From: Himantopus leucocephalus
Taxonomy: Eukaryota; Chordata; Aves; Charadriiformes; Recurvirostridae
NCBI GenBank assembly: GCA_003993805.1
Contig: RSEF01000003.1
Span: 43,365,957 to 43,429,956 of the forward strand
Reading direction: 5' to 3'
DNA: 64,000 bases
The notes under the pieces were generated by a model that was not told where the DNA came from, did not search any database, and worked only from the letters and a program-made list of their open reading frames with translations. The position numbers and the translations under genes were made by a program. Shown here in pieces: positions 38,033-48,804 of this stretch (its first letter is position 1; every line of letters begins with the position of its first letter).

Positions 38033-39875
38033 CTTTGGATTTTTCTGTCCTGTGCTGCTTGCTGTTTGCTGAGTTGACTGCTGTCTCTTTCAACAACCTA
38101 ATTTTTTTCCCACCATGTGTCCCCACCACCTGTGTGAGTGTGTTTCTACAAGCCCATTTCTCTTCCCAGGCTTCATGGCTTCCCTTCTCCCCTACTGGCT
38201 CCTGCCGAGTGCCAGAGACTGCTCCCCCAGCCTTCCTCTCACCAGCGCTCTTCTGGGAGAGCTGCAGGTGGCACAAGGTTTAGCTTTCTTTGCTGAAAAA
38301 GATGCTGTGTAACACAGTCATCCCCTGACACACGCTCCCCGGGATGCTCGCTTGGGCAGCGTGGGATGTCACGCTCTGTTCGCTTTGCACTGAACGGTTT
38401 ATGGGAGGGAGAGCTGCGTCTTCCCCTGCCCACACACCCAGCACGGGGCAGCACATTCGGGATAAGCCTCTCCACTCTCAAGTAGCTCACAGGGAAACTT
38501 TGCTTTTCCTTAGCAAGAAGAGCAGGATGTGTCTCACAGCGGCTTTGTGCTTCGGACCAGGGAAAAGCCGATGGCTGAGGGATGTCAGAGGCAACTCATT
38601 CCTTTGCGGAAAATGGCTGGAGACCTGCTGGCCTGGAGGTGCTCTCAGAGGCCCAGGCTCGGGTACAGCGCTGTGATCTGAAGCAGTGCTTCCCCTTCCA
38701 GGATGTAAAACTCTTGCTGGCAGTGCTTAAATAGGGTACCTGTTTTTCTCCCCCGTCCCCAGGCTGACCTAACGGTGGTGAAACAATTTCTCTTCCACTC
38801 AGTAGCAAGACTCCTTCCCCTAAGTGCACAGCTTGGCAGCTGCTCACTGGTGCCGAGTCCAGGATTTTGGCCTTTGGGAACGCTAATAATTTCCAAATTA
38901 TTTTCCATTTTGTGGAGTGCATCCTGTGCACAGAGACCAGCTCGGGGGTCCTCATTGTAACACCTGGGGCCATTATTTCCTCCCATGCTCCCTGACATCC
39001 CAAGAGCCTCATCCGAACAAAACCCCAGACAAACAGCCGGGGAGGCTTTTCAAGAGCCTGTGCGTGCTCTGAAGTGGAAACTACATTTTGTCTGTAATTC
39101 CCAGGGGGTTGGGGCGTGAGAGCTTTTGCACTAAAGAGGAGAGCAAGCTGGAGCACGTAAGGGGCTGCTGACCCTTCCCAAAAAAGAAAGGAAGGGAAGA
39201 CATCACCAGGACCTATGCCTCAGTGGCAGGTGGGATGGGATTTGGGAATATTGTAGTATGAGCACAGGTATTAAGGACAGGGAGAGAGACTGCCAAGCGT
39301 CACAGCTTCAGTAGCAATGCATGGATCCAGCAACCAGAAAGGCTCCTGTATTTTTTGGGTGGCATACAGTGACCATGCTGCAGGTTTGGGAGGGGTGAGC
39401 CTGCCAGGCAGAGAGACCTGCCTTCTCTCCATGGCGAGACCAGGAAAACAGCAGCTGGAGGAAGGGTGTCCCCTCCCCTTGTAGGGATCTCCATGCTCCT
39501 CTCAAAGAACCACCTACAGACAGCTGTGCTTGCTCTGCTAAGGCACCAGCTTAATTGGTGAAGTGGTTGTTTGTCTTTAAAAATATGCAGTTGGCCTTGC
39601 TGCCCAGCCTTAGGTCAAGGAACACAACAGCTCTGATCTGACCCAAAACACTTTTTCCCTTCCAGATTATCAGTAAAAAGCCTTCCTCTCGCAATCTCTC
39701 GCTCTCTGCCTGCATTGGTGTGGTGCTTCATCCTGGCCAGCCAAAGCAAAGTCAGCTGTGCGACTCCACAGGAAAAGGATTTTGCTGGCGTGCCTCATGG
39801 TGCTGCACCGGGGCATCACCAAGAGCTCTGCCAATGCCTGTCATGATGGCTCTGCTTTCATTCAGCCCACGACTT
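38033..39875. other. Non-coding, relatively GC-rich stretch
   Basis: The longest open frame in the window, 186 codons on the minus strand (38596-39156), lies here. The composition reduces stop frequency and a second minus-strand frame overlaps it. There is no motif, so I do not call a gene. Confidence 0.5.
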
Positions 39876-39950
39876 AGGGATGGATTTTCAGAAATACTTA
39901 ACGGTTGTGATTTACAGTTAAGAAGTGCAGGTTTTCTTGAAAATCCCCAT
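39876..39950. repeat. Imperfect inverted repeat, probable ancient interspersed repeat
   Basis: The left arm 'gggatggattttcag' with 'aaatacttaa' pairs imperfectly with the right arm 'ttaagaagtgcagg' and 'cttgaaaatcccc' around a loop of about 15 bases. The 'gattttcag ... aagtgc ... gaaaatc' pattern recalls old palindromic repeats shared by birds and turtles. The family is not assigned. Confidence 0.5.
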
Positions 39951-40414
39951 GGCACCTACCTGCTCTAAACCCTAAGGTTTCTAAATGCATTTGAAAATAT
40001 TGGCCCAGAGATGTTTAAACAACAGCAGCTATCCCCCCTACCCTAACTAGCTTCCAAGCATTTCTCAAAGTGACTCTTGGCAGCTCCCAAATGGACTGAA
40101 ATGCATTGCCAGGGCTCAGATTTTTAAGGAAACAAAAGAGCAGCTGAGAACATCAGTCACAGAAAAGACTGTTTTGGCAACACAGAGAAACTCTCGGTTA
40201 GGTCATGTGCAAATGGCACATGTGCAATTACTACTTTACTTACAGGCTGAAATTTGTGTATCTCACACAAAACCAACTTCTTTTTTCCTCCCAACTAAGT
40301 ATTGTAAGAGCCTTTTAGTTAAAACAGGAGAAGGGGAGCTGATGTGAAGGGGTTATCACGTAATGAAGTGGCGTCCTGTCACATGTCACACATCACACGT
40401 CTCATGTGAGGGGG
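39951..40414. other. Non-coding stretch, nothing recognised
   Basis: No gene or nameable repeat is seen. Confidence 0.6.
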
Positions 40415-40622
40415 TGGGGAAGGGAAGGGGAACATGGCAAAAAAAGTCTCCAACAGGAGACCATGTCCCCAAACACAGCCAGGCAAAGGCATACGCGCGT
40501 GTGTACATATGCCTGTANTGGGGAAGGGAAGGGGAACATGGCAAAAAAAGTCTCCAACAGGATACCACGTCCCCAAACACAGCCAGGCAAAGGCACACGC
40601 GCATGTGTATATATGCCTGTAC
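40415..40622. repeat. Direct duplication, about 103-bp units split by one n
   Basis: Bases 40415-40517 recur at 40519-40622 after a single n at 40518. Both units start 'tggggaagggaaggggaaca' and end 'atgcctgta'. I count five substitutions, four of them transitions. The unit contains an alternating 'acgcgcgtgtgtacatat' purine-pyrimidine stretch. The divergence resembles that of the pair at 22.7 kb. Confidence 0.95.
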
Positions 40623-41492
40623 ATAAAACACTGGCAGGATCCAGCTGTGCTTACCGTTCCTCCCAGAGGTACTATTACAGCAGTGCTTCTAACCAGGAAA
40701 GCCCTATGACTTCAAGCCAACGAAAAGACAGGCAGTAGTGGAAGTCAGGCAGGTGGAGTGGGATCCCTTAACACCAGAGTGAAGAGAGAAAAGGGAGCTT
40801 TGCTTTTCTCTGTCTTTGCAGAACGGTTGGCCTTGCACAATGCATTGCAATGAGGTTTTGCACCTCTTTTCTTTTTCTTTTTAGTTTTGCTAGGGCAATG
40901 GCAGGATCCAGACCACACTACATTTACGGGAACATCCATTACGTAGCCCCTCGTGCAACCAGGGTGTCCAGTGAAACTGCTGATCCATCACTTCTCCTGT
41001 GTGAGACTGATACCTACACACTGCCATCAACATTTTCATGGACAGCCAGGCCACTGCCAGGAGCCAGACTATGCTGGGAGTTCACTGCAACCCACATCTC
41101 TGCTGCTTGAGCAGAGCTATGAGCTTGGCACATTGTGGGACTGCTGATAAAAACACTGGTTTTGCTGGGAAAAATACCCAGGCTACAGTGTCCNTGACCC
41201 TGTGTGATGGGCTCAGTAGTGCCATGTTGCCTGGTTCTTGCCACGCTCACAGCTTGATAGCAGCACGGAGGGGTGGGCAGGCTCATCCTCACACCTCCCT
41301 CAAGGTGTTCATTTCTGGGAGGCTGCGGCTGTAGTCGGCCTCACGAGCTGGCCCCTGGCCAATCCCAAGGCCTCAGTGAGATCACTGCCTCAGTGGGATC
41401 AAAATAAAGTGGCCAGCGGAGAAGTGTAGAAAACTGTAAGCTATGCTTCCAAGAATAATCTTTTATTCCTACTTTTTTCTCCTTTTTAACAG
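40623..41492. other. Non-coding stretch, nothing recognised
   Basis: A strong acceptor-like tract (ctcttttctttttctttttag) ends at about 40884 and is followed by an open + strand run including SRPHYIYGNIHYVAPRATR, but no good donor follows. A single n lies at 41194 without duplicated flanks. Confidence 0.5.
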
Positions 41493-41614
41493 AAGTATAT
41501 TAATGGCAAATATCTATTAAACCATTTTAACAGATACGAGCCAAATATACACCAGAAATCTGTGTCACAAGGCTATTCCTAGCAAATGCTACTTCTGTCT
41601 TGCTGTTCATTAAA
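41493..41614 (+). other. Weak candidate terminal exon
   Basis: A strong acceptor (cttttttctcctttttaacag) is followed in phase 0 by 29 codons (KYINGKYLLNHFNRYEPN, then IHQKSVSQGYS) and a TAG ending at 41582. An ATTAAA hexamer at 41609-41614 could act as a poly(A) signal. The peptide is unrecognised, and no upstream candidate here ends in a way that clearly leads into it. Confidence 0.2.
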
Positions 41615-44600
41615 GACACACATCAATGTTTCTGCACTGTCTTGCTATTACGCAGGCAGGAACCCCGTCTTTCAGCCGCAGAGCACCCAGATGCACTGCA
41701 TGGCACAGGATCAGGCCCGGGGATCCTGCTGAGAGGTGGGGAGGGAGCAGGGAAACAGGGTATGTTTCCAAACCCCTTGGGAGCCGCTGCATGGAAAATG
41801 CATCTCTTCCAGTCCTGGCAGGGTAAGGACAAAGGAATTGAATTGTTACATAGAAGAGTGTAAAAGAAAAAATTCTGAGAAAATCAGTCCTCCATCATGG
41901 AACCTCCTTAGGATGAGCTTTCCGTTTCATTTTTTACTTATTTATTTTTCACTGTACAGGTTTCATTTGTGTTTTACACCCACTTTATGGCCCCAGTGGT
42001 GCCACTGCCCTTCCTGCTACAGGGATCTGGCTTCCAGCACCCACAGAACTATATCCTTGCCCACCCTAGGAGCCACCTACCCTCATGGTCCCATGCACGC
42101 ACAGGGCTCCTGGGAAGCATCGCTAGCCGCCAAGCACCCCATGGGGCCACCAAGTCCCCTACTGGGGGTGTGGGAACTGAGTCAAGCAGGGACCCAGGAC
42201 AAGCCCAGGGCCAGGTGTCTAATAGGCAAAATAGTGGCTCAGCAAGTATCTGATGCACATAACTCAATAAACGGGAGGTAAATCTGCTATTTGGATAAAG
42301 ATGGCTCCTCCTTATGGTCTCAGACAAAACACCACTGAAACCTCACAGAATCAAATTACTGTCTAGTTTTTCTAGCTACAAATTGATCCAAGATTACTGA
42401 AGGCTGGAAGGACACAGTACTGCAGCCCATAACTCCTTGAACTAGGAGTTATAAGTGTTTATAGGATTTCTGCCAGGAAAACAGGCCTCTCGAAAGGTTT
42501 CCAAGCATCTGGCTTCTAGGCTACAGCTCCCCCGAGGCTACATATTCAGTAGCACAGCAAAGGTAGGGTCACCAAATGGGGACAAAAGGACGAGAGAAGG
42601 GGAAAACACCAGTCCCCCACCAGCTCTGCCTGTGTTTCTGTATTTTCCCTTGGAGGTAGCACAGCCACTTCTCCTTGGGCCTGGAGTAACACTCAGGTTT
42701 GAGCTCCTGAGGTTGGAATTCACCTCTCTCCTTTTAGGGGTCTAAGGTTTAGTGTTAGCTAGTCTGCATGGGCACCCTTAGCAGTCACGGGAGAACGACA
42801 GACATTGACTTCTAGAAGTCAATATATGCCTCCCATTTTGACGACCTATTTTATGAAAATGACCTTGGGTTGGCTGGTGAGAGAAAAAGCTTCAGAAAAT
42901 AAGTCCAAGAAGCTAAGGGAGCCTCTATAGGTAAAAAAAAAGATTAAATATGGGCTGTCTCTGAGACCTCTGCTCGGTTTGTCATTGACCACCAGCAGTG
43001 TCACCGGAATGTGAGTATACAGTGACAAAATAAGCTCTATATATTGGACTCTGTTCTTCACCTCTAAACTAAGGAAGACCAATTAAATGACTGCAAAATC
43101 AAGTAAATATCAAGGAAAAGAGAAGAGGGTTCCATTTGTTCTGCTCACTAGAAACCCTGGGGACACCTGCTGGGCTAGTGACAGACCAAAATGCTTTTTA
43201 TTTGCCTTGGGAAAATGGCGTCACACAGCAGACAAACTTAAGAGAGCAACATGTGTGGGCTTAGCATTGCCATCGCAGTCACACTGGCATGCACAGGAGA
43301 AGAAAGTCATCAGTAAGTCTACTTCAGGGGAGAAAGGCAAAATCCAGACCAATTAGCTTCTGAGGTAGCTCAGAAAACCTGGCAGCTGCACAAGGAAAGG
43401 GAAAACCAAGAGAAACACCAGACTGTGAGGGATCAGCTGCGAGAAACACAAGCCAGTATGAAAATCTCCTCAATCCTTCTCTAAGTAAGACCTTGGGAAC
43501 ACAGTTAATCTGTGTAACATTGATCTAATGTAATAATATTGCTGGTCCTCAGTCCACAGCCAGAGATGGCTGTGCATGGGACCGGAAAAGAACTGCCGTG
43601 AGTCCACAGCTGTCATAAGGCAGAGCGTGGACCAGCTCCCGGTCTGCACACCACCAAGGTGCTCCTGGGAAGAGCTGGTTCAGGAACTGGAGGTGAGAAA
43701 AGCAAGGCTTTCAGTACACAGGTGGAGTAATTTCTTGTCACCTGGAAGGTGGCAAGGCAGCAAAACCTGCTCTTTAATGGTCCTCCCTGACTTTGGAGTC
43801 CTAATATTTTACAGCACAGTTTGGCTACATCAATTTTTACTCCCACTGAACTGTTTCTGAGTGTAGACACCTAAGCAGAACACACCACCTTGCTTTCTTG
43901 GTGGTGACACGGTCCTCTCTCCTCTTCGCTGTACTTCTTTCACAGGGAGCTTCCCTCTTCTGCAGCCTCCTAAGGGCCAGTGGTGCAGGATACTTGGGCT
44001 TCCAGTCCAACGGGAGGAGCAGCAGGTGCTGTGTCTCACCACCCTCTGTGGGGCTGCACTCAGAGTGCCTCCTGTGTCCTGGACACTTCCCCTTCAAACC
44101 TCTCCAGGAGGGGCCCAAGTGCAACACAGTTATAGGGTGACTTTGCAGAGAACAAATAAGCTTTTGACTAATAAAGACAAGTTGAAATTAAGGGAAACCA
44201 AGGAAGGAAGAGCTGATGGGTGGACAAAACCAGTGAAATAGAGAAAAGCAAGAAAAGTTCATGGTGCAGTCAGAGACCACCTGACTTGTGCACCCTTGAT
44301 CCCGTGCTGCCCAGACAAAGGCCATGCGCTGGCATTAGTCACAGCTACCTGAAGTCTGCTATAATATATTGTGGGCTGCCAATAGTCTCATGAAGCAGCT
44401 ACAGCAGGTAATACTGCAAAAGAAAAGGACACCCTGTGAGTGATGTCCCCACAGTCAGGCAGAAAGAGCAGGGTGGGAGAGCAGTGCCTGCTCTGTGGCA
44501 TTTTGGGAACCAGTGTGGCATTTCACCATGACTGCAATGCTAACGATGAGCTGTTGTCTGCATCTCAGTCTTAAAAATACTGGATAGCTTCCGCTCCTGG

Positions 44601-46091
44601 GCTGTTATATCACTTTGAAGGCTCTCACACTTGCGGGATGCTGGGCTGCAGCATCTAGCCTGAGACAGGTACTTCACACCACTTGCCCCTGCATGTCAGC
44701 ACAAGTGGCGTAAGGAGATATGACTCAGACTGAAATTGAGGTGTTTACCTTAGGGGAAACTGCAAGGAAAAAAACAGATTTAGAAAGCTTTTAACACCAT
44801 AAATGAAAGGCGAGCTCACCACAACAGAGCTCAGGGTAAGTGCTGGCTGTGGGAATTTCCCTGGAGGGGAGGACGGCAGGGCAAAGGCAGCGTTTGGAAG
44901 GGCAGGTGGAGCGTTTCCCCACCAGCCCCACAGCGGCAGACGCAGGCAGGCTGCAGCTGTGAGCAGACAGCCCCTGCCTCCCAGCGGGCCTCCCCCATCC
45001 CAGGGACGAGCGGGGCAAACTGCACGAACAGCTTCTTGGGTGGAGTAGTCAGTTACTGGTGGTTTGGAAGAAAGCAAACGGGGAAAGCTTTACCTTTTTT
45101 CTGCTGTTTCCAGGATACCAAGGGTTGCAGAGCCGGAGCCTTGCCATGACGGTGCTAACTCTGCCCCAGGAGCTGGCCTGTACCTCTGGCTCTGGATAAT
45201 GGCAGCTCCTTCAAACGACAGGGGGATGCCCTGCGGAGTCCCCACCGATGCTCACCTGCTCCTCACTGCTGGTGCAGAGGTTAAAAGCAGAGAGGCTGCC
45301 CCTGTCCCTGAACCCTGCTGAATTAGTGCTCTGTGTCTTCCCTTTCTTGAGGATTTCCTTTACTGCCATTAGAAGCGCCATTTCCTTATGAGCACAAACG
45401 ATGTCTGGGATTTCCCAGGGAGAGCAACAAGCCATGCCTGGTGGCTCTCGGGGGACAGGAGTCTTGTTTCACAGAGGAGAGGTAGGCAAGAAAGCGAAGA
45501 TATGAGTGACAGCCTGGCCATCAGGGGCCTCGCTTCAAAGAAATAGCCCAGCAAACACCAGAGGAGAGCAGGAGTAGTGACCTCGAAGGTGCCCGGCACC
45601 TCTGCGGAGGCAATGCTGGTAGGAAGGAGAGGGGAGGATGGCTTGGGAAGAGCTTGGGAAGAGCAGAATTTTTTTCACACTGTGTTTAAATAGTCCTTGG
45701 TGTCTCTACAGCACTGCATTTGAAATGTTCAGCTCTCTGCAAGCTGTTAATGAGCTTCACACCATTCATTATTGCAGCCTTCGTCTACAGCTGAATAAAC
45801 ACTACTGCGAGTGGGCTGACTGCTGCTCCCAGGGAAGGTGGTGAGTGGGGCCATGTTGGCTTCCTGGGGTGGGCTGAGCCCAAGGAGACGGCAGCACCTG
45901 TGTGGTGGCACCATGTCGGAGCAGCATCGCAGATTTCAGGCCTGCCATCCCTGACCCTCCAACATCGGTACCTCTCCTTTTTGGGAGAGACTCAAGGCTC
46001 GCTCAAGTGAGGCCTGGGATGAACTTAACACTGCTATAAGTGCCACCACTTTCTTCCCTGCAGCCCAGCGGTTTTGCAACCCTGCTGAGGC
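41615..46091. other. Non-coding stretch, nothing recognised
   Basis: A 181-codon + frame (41736-42281) is open through GC-rich sequence but has no motif. A strong acceptor at 45113 precedes an open GC-rich run without a good donor. A 12-base unit ('gcttgggaagag') is tandemly doubled at 45641-45664. 44800-45060 is GC-rich, but I cannot call it a CpG island or promoter by eye. Confidence 0.5.
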
Positions 46092-46508
46092 TCAAATCTC
46101 CCCAGCAGCTGGGTAGCCAGCTATGGAGAGCTGGCTGATGATATTCCCCTGTCTGTGCATGCTTTTATGTGTATATTTATGTGCATCCTCATCCCATAGT
46201 GGGTAACATTGAGGTGCCTTTGGGTTCATACAGATGCTGAGAGAGAAGGAAGCACAATTAGACTGACGAAGGACAGGCGATAGCAATTTTGAAGAAAAAA
46301 CAAGAACAATTTTAACAGTAGATGACATCCTGTTTGGAAAGACAGCAGGAACATTTGTTATCTTTTCTGCCAGAATGGCCGGGTCCCAGTTTATTGATGT
46401 TATCTTGAAGGTGACAGAAAAGCGTATTAATCTACCTGAAATGAGAATCTGGGGTTCAAGAACAGCAGTTGACGCCTTCTGAGGGACAGAGTGATTGAAA
46501 TCAATCAT
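46092..46508. other. Region open on both strands, no call
   Basis: The minus strand is open for 138 codons. The + strand is open at 46267-46482 for 71 codons up to a TGA, with protein-like stretches such as TVDDILFGKTAGTFVIFSAR and VILKVTEKRINLPEMRIWG. Neither has a recognisable family motif, and no polypyrimidine acceptor or good donor fits the + frame. It could be a pseudogene or simply a low-stop region. Confidence 0.25.
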
Positions 46509-46872
46509 ATTTTATAACTCACAGCAGTTTCCATAAGCAACTCGAAGATCCAACTGCCCCACTACTACCAGTTTTCCCTGAATGGCTGCAATCTGGCTGT
46601 CAGAAGCAGCTCCTCAGCTCAAGTTGTCCTTGCAGTAATGGTGGCAAATTAACAAAATTATATGACCCCTCCACACAAATATCTGACTAGATGTGCAGTA
46701 GTGTGAAGAGGCAGAGACGACTGAAGACTAAACTGAATTTTTTCATCCCAAGGCCAAGGCATACAAGCCAAGGTACTCCTGACACATGAAGGGTGAGCTA
46801 GAGGAAGGGGAAGAGAAAAGACTGATATACACATGCTGCAAGTGGAACAGGAAGTGACAGTCCCAACAACAT
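46509..46872. other. Non-coding stretch, nothing recognised
   Basis: Intervening sequence between the doubly open region and the CR1 copy. No gene or named repeat is seen. Confidence 0.6.
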
Positions 46873-48080
46873 AACCATGGAGTAATTTTGCCTGGAAGGA
46901 ACCTCTGGAGTTCACTTACTCCAACCCACCTCTCAAAGCAGGCCCAACTTCAAAGTGAGATCAGGTTGCTTAGGGCTTTGACAAGTTGACTTCTGAATAT
47001 CTCCTCCAGAGATGGAGGTCCAGCCACCTCCAGGGGCAACATGTCCCATTGATGAATCATTCTCACTGCAGGTTTTTTTTCCTGAAGTGAAACACAGATG
47101 TCCCTTGTTTCATCTTGTGATGGTTGCATCTTGTCCTCTCTCTCTGTACCTTGGAGAAGAGTCTGGCTCTCCCTTCTCTATAACCCCCCATCAGCTAGTG
47201 GGATCCTGCAATTATTTCCCACCTTAACCTGCTCTCCTCCAGGTTGCAAAAGTCCACTTCTTTCAGCTTCTCCTCATGTGTTATATGTGCCAGGCCTCTA
47301 ATTGTCTCAGAAGTTGTCTGGTGGCCTTGTCCCACTCTGTCCAAAACTGGACACTGCTCCTTATGTAGCTTTACAAGTGCCAAACAGAGAGGCATAATGT
47401 CTTCTCCTGACCTGCTGGTATGCTCTTGCTAGTGCAGCCCAGAGTGTGGTTAACCGTCACCTTTGCAGGGCGTTCTGCTGGCTGCTGTGCAGCCTGTCGC
47501 TCACCATGAGAGGGTCTCCTGCCCACCATGACAGGGACTGGAGCTTCATTCCTGCTTGCCTGTTTAAAATGTTGACTTGTGCTACTCATTTGTACAACAC
47601 CTGTCTTGCTGGGTGCACTGTTGGAGCTGATGGCAATATCTGAGCTGCCTGTTGTTGGATGTCCCCAGTCCTTTGCCACAGAGCTCCTCCTGAGCCAGTT
47701 GGTCTCCAGCCTGTGCTGTTGGATGAGCTTGCTGTGCTCTGGGTACAGGTCTATGTTGGTCTTCAGTTTTTATCACTTAATTTTCTCTGGTTGTTGAAGT
47801 CCCTCTGAACAGCAACCCTAAATGTGCAATATGGTGACCACTGCCCACCACCACAACTTGGTGTCATCCACAGACTTGTTGATGGTGCACTCCATCCCAT
47901 CATCCTGGCTATTGACGATGATGATAAATAGTATCAGCCCTAGTATCAACCCTTGAAGACAACTGCTCATAACAAGTTGCCAGTTAGACTTTGAGCTGTT
48001 GACCCTTTCACCCTGATGGTCCAACCACAAGAAGCTGAGCTGTCTTGATGCCCTTCTCTTCTCTCTTCCAATTTCTATTT
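46873..48080 (-). mobile_element. CR1 LINE, antisense, 5'-truncated, with reverse-transcriptase remnant
   Basis: Read on the minus strand this is the 3' part of a CR1 element. The left edge carries the antisense 3' end ('ctggaaggaacctctggag', then 'ccaacccacctctcaaagca'). Further right, 'gaagagtctggctctccctt' and 'aaaactggacactgctcctt' match the CR1 body. On the minus strand near 47853-47955, QGLILGLILF and SVDDTKL correspond to the CR1 reverse-transcriptase motifs QGSVLGPLLF and FADDTKL, with the first residues of the catalytic box altered. Near 47640-47680 AKDWG matches KDLG of the same protein. Frames are broken and the copy is inactive. A segment of about 145 bp interrupts it. Confidence 0.92.
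47516..47663. repeat. 145-bp segment, copy 1, inserted in CR1
   Basis: The segment starts 'ctcctgcccaccatgacagg' and ends near 'gctgcctgttgttggatgt'. It interrupts the CR1 reverse-transcriptase reading on the minus strand between AKDWG and the stretch ending RQAAQQPAERPAKVTV, where an intact CR1 runs directly on. A second copy lies at 48660-48804. Confidence 0.8.
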
Positions 48081-48659
48081 TCCTCCATGTGTAGTCTTTT
48101 ACCTGGTTAGTATAGCATGTGAAGGTGTGGAGAATGACTGACAGAATGTGCAAATGTGTCCCAACATCACATGTTTTTCCTTTAAAGTAACAACTCCATT
48201 TGTATGTCTGACAGCACTGCCTGTGCAATTCCTTTCTGGTTTATTAACACTATCGGCAGGAGACATCAAAAATTCCTAAGAAATACAAAAAAACATGACA
48301 GTTGTCTCAGCAGGTACCAACCTCACATGCAATGCACATACTCTACTCTATTGCTAAAGCCAAAAAGGAGCTGATTATTAGTTCTTACCAACTTATTTGC
48401 ATGCACAGATCCCACTCAAGAGACTCTGAGAATGACACTGTTGTTTATCAGTGGTTCAAGGGCAGCAGAAAACCCCCTCCAGCATGCCTCAACTCTGACA
48501 CTCAGGGGCTGTCTACAGCATTCAGCTCCACACCACACAGGGTCCCGCACTTTCACTGGGGTCGTTAATCAGTGCCTCACTATCATGGTGATGTGGGGCA
48601 GACCCAAGATGAGAGACTGCAAGTGCAAAGGTGCCAATTAGTGCCAGGTGGGATATGAG
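48081..48659. other. Stretch between CR1 and second copy of the 145-bp segment
   Basis: No gene is visible. It may include CR1 sequence too diverged to align by eye. Confidence 0.5.
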
Positions 48660-48804
48660 CTCCTGCCCACCATGACAGGGACTGGGGCTTCATTCCTGCT
48701 TGTCTGTTTAAAATGTTGACTTGTGCTACCTGTTCCTACAACACCTGTCTTGCCGGGTGCACTGATGGAGCTGATGGCAATCCGAGCTGCCTGCTGTCAG
48801 GTGT
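48660..48804. repeat. 145-bp segment, copy 2
   Basis: Same orientation as copy 1 and about 90% identical by eye. The shared stretches include 'cttcattcctgcttg' and 'gtttaaaatgttgacttgtg'. The left flank is unlike that of copy 1. The right flank may share weak CR1-like similarity. Confidence 0.85.

Noticed and set aside
38596..39156. 186-codon minus-strand open frame
   Set aside because: Longest open frame in the window, but in GC-richer sequence with another overlapping open frame, and with no motif or coding-like composition.
41736..42281. 181-codon + strand open frame
   Set aside because: GC-rich, biased composition, no recognisable domain, and other frames are open over the same bases.
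44800..45060. GC-rich stretch as a possible CpG-island promoter
   Set aside because: CpG density could not be computed here, and neither a start codon context nor a first exon is evident.
45114..45284. Possible exon after the strong acceptor at 45113
   Set aside because: The peptide looks like translated GC-rich noise and the donor (GTTAAA) is weak, even though the phase would fit.
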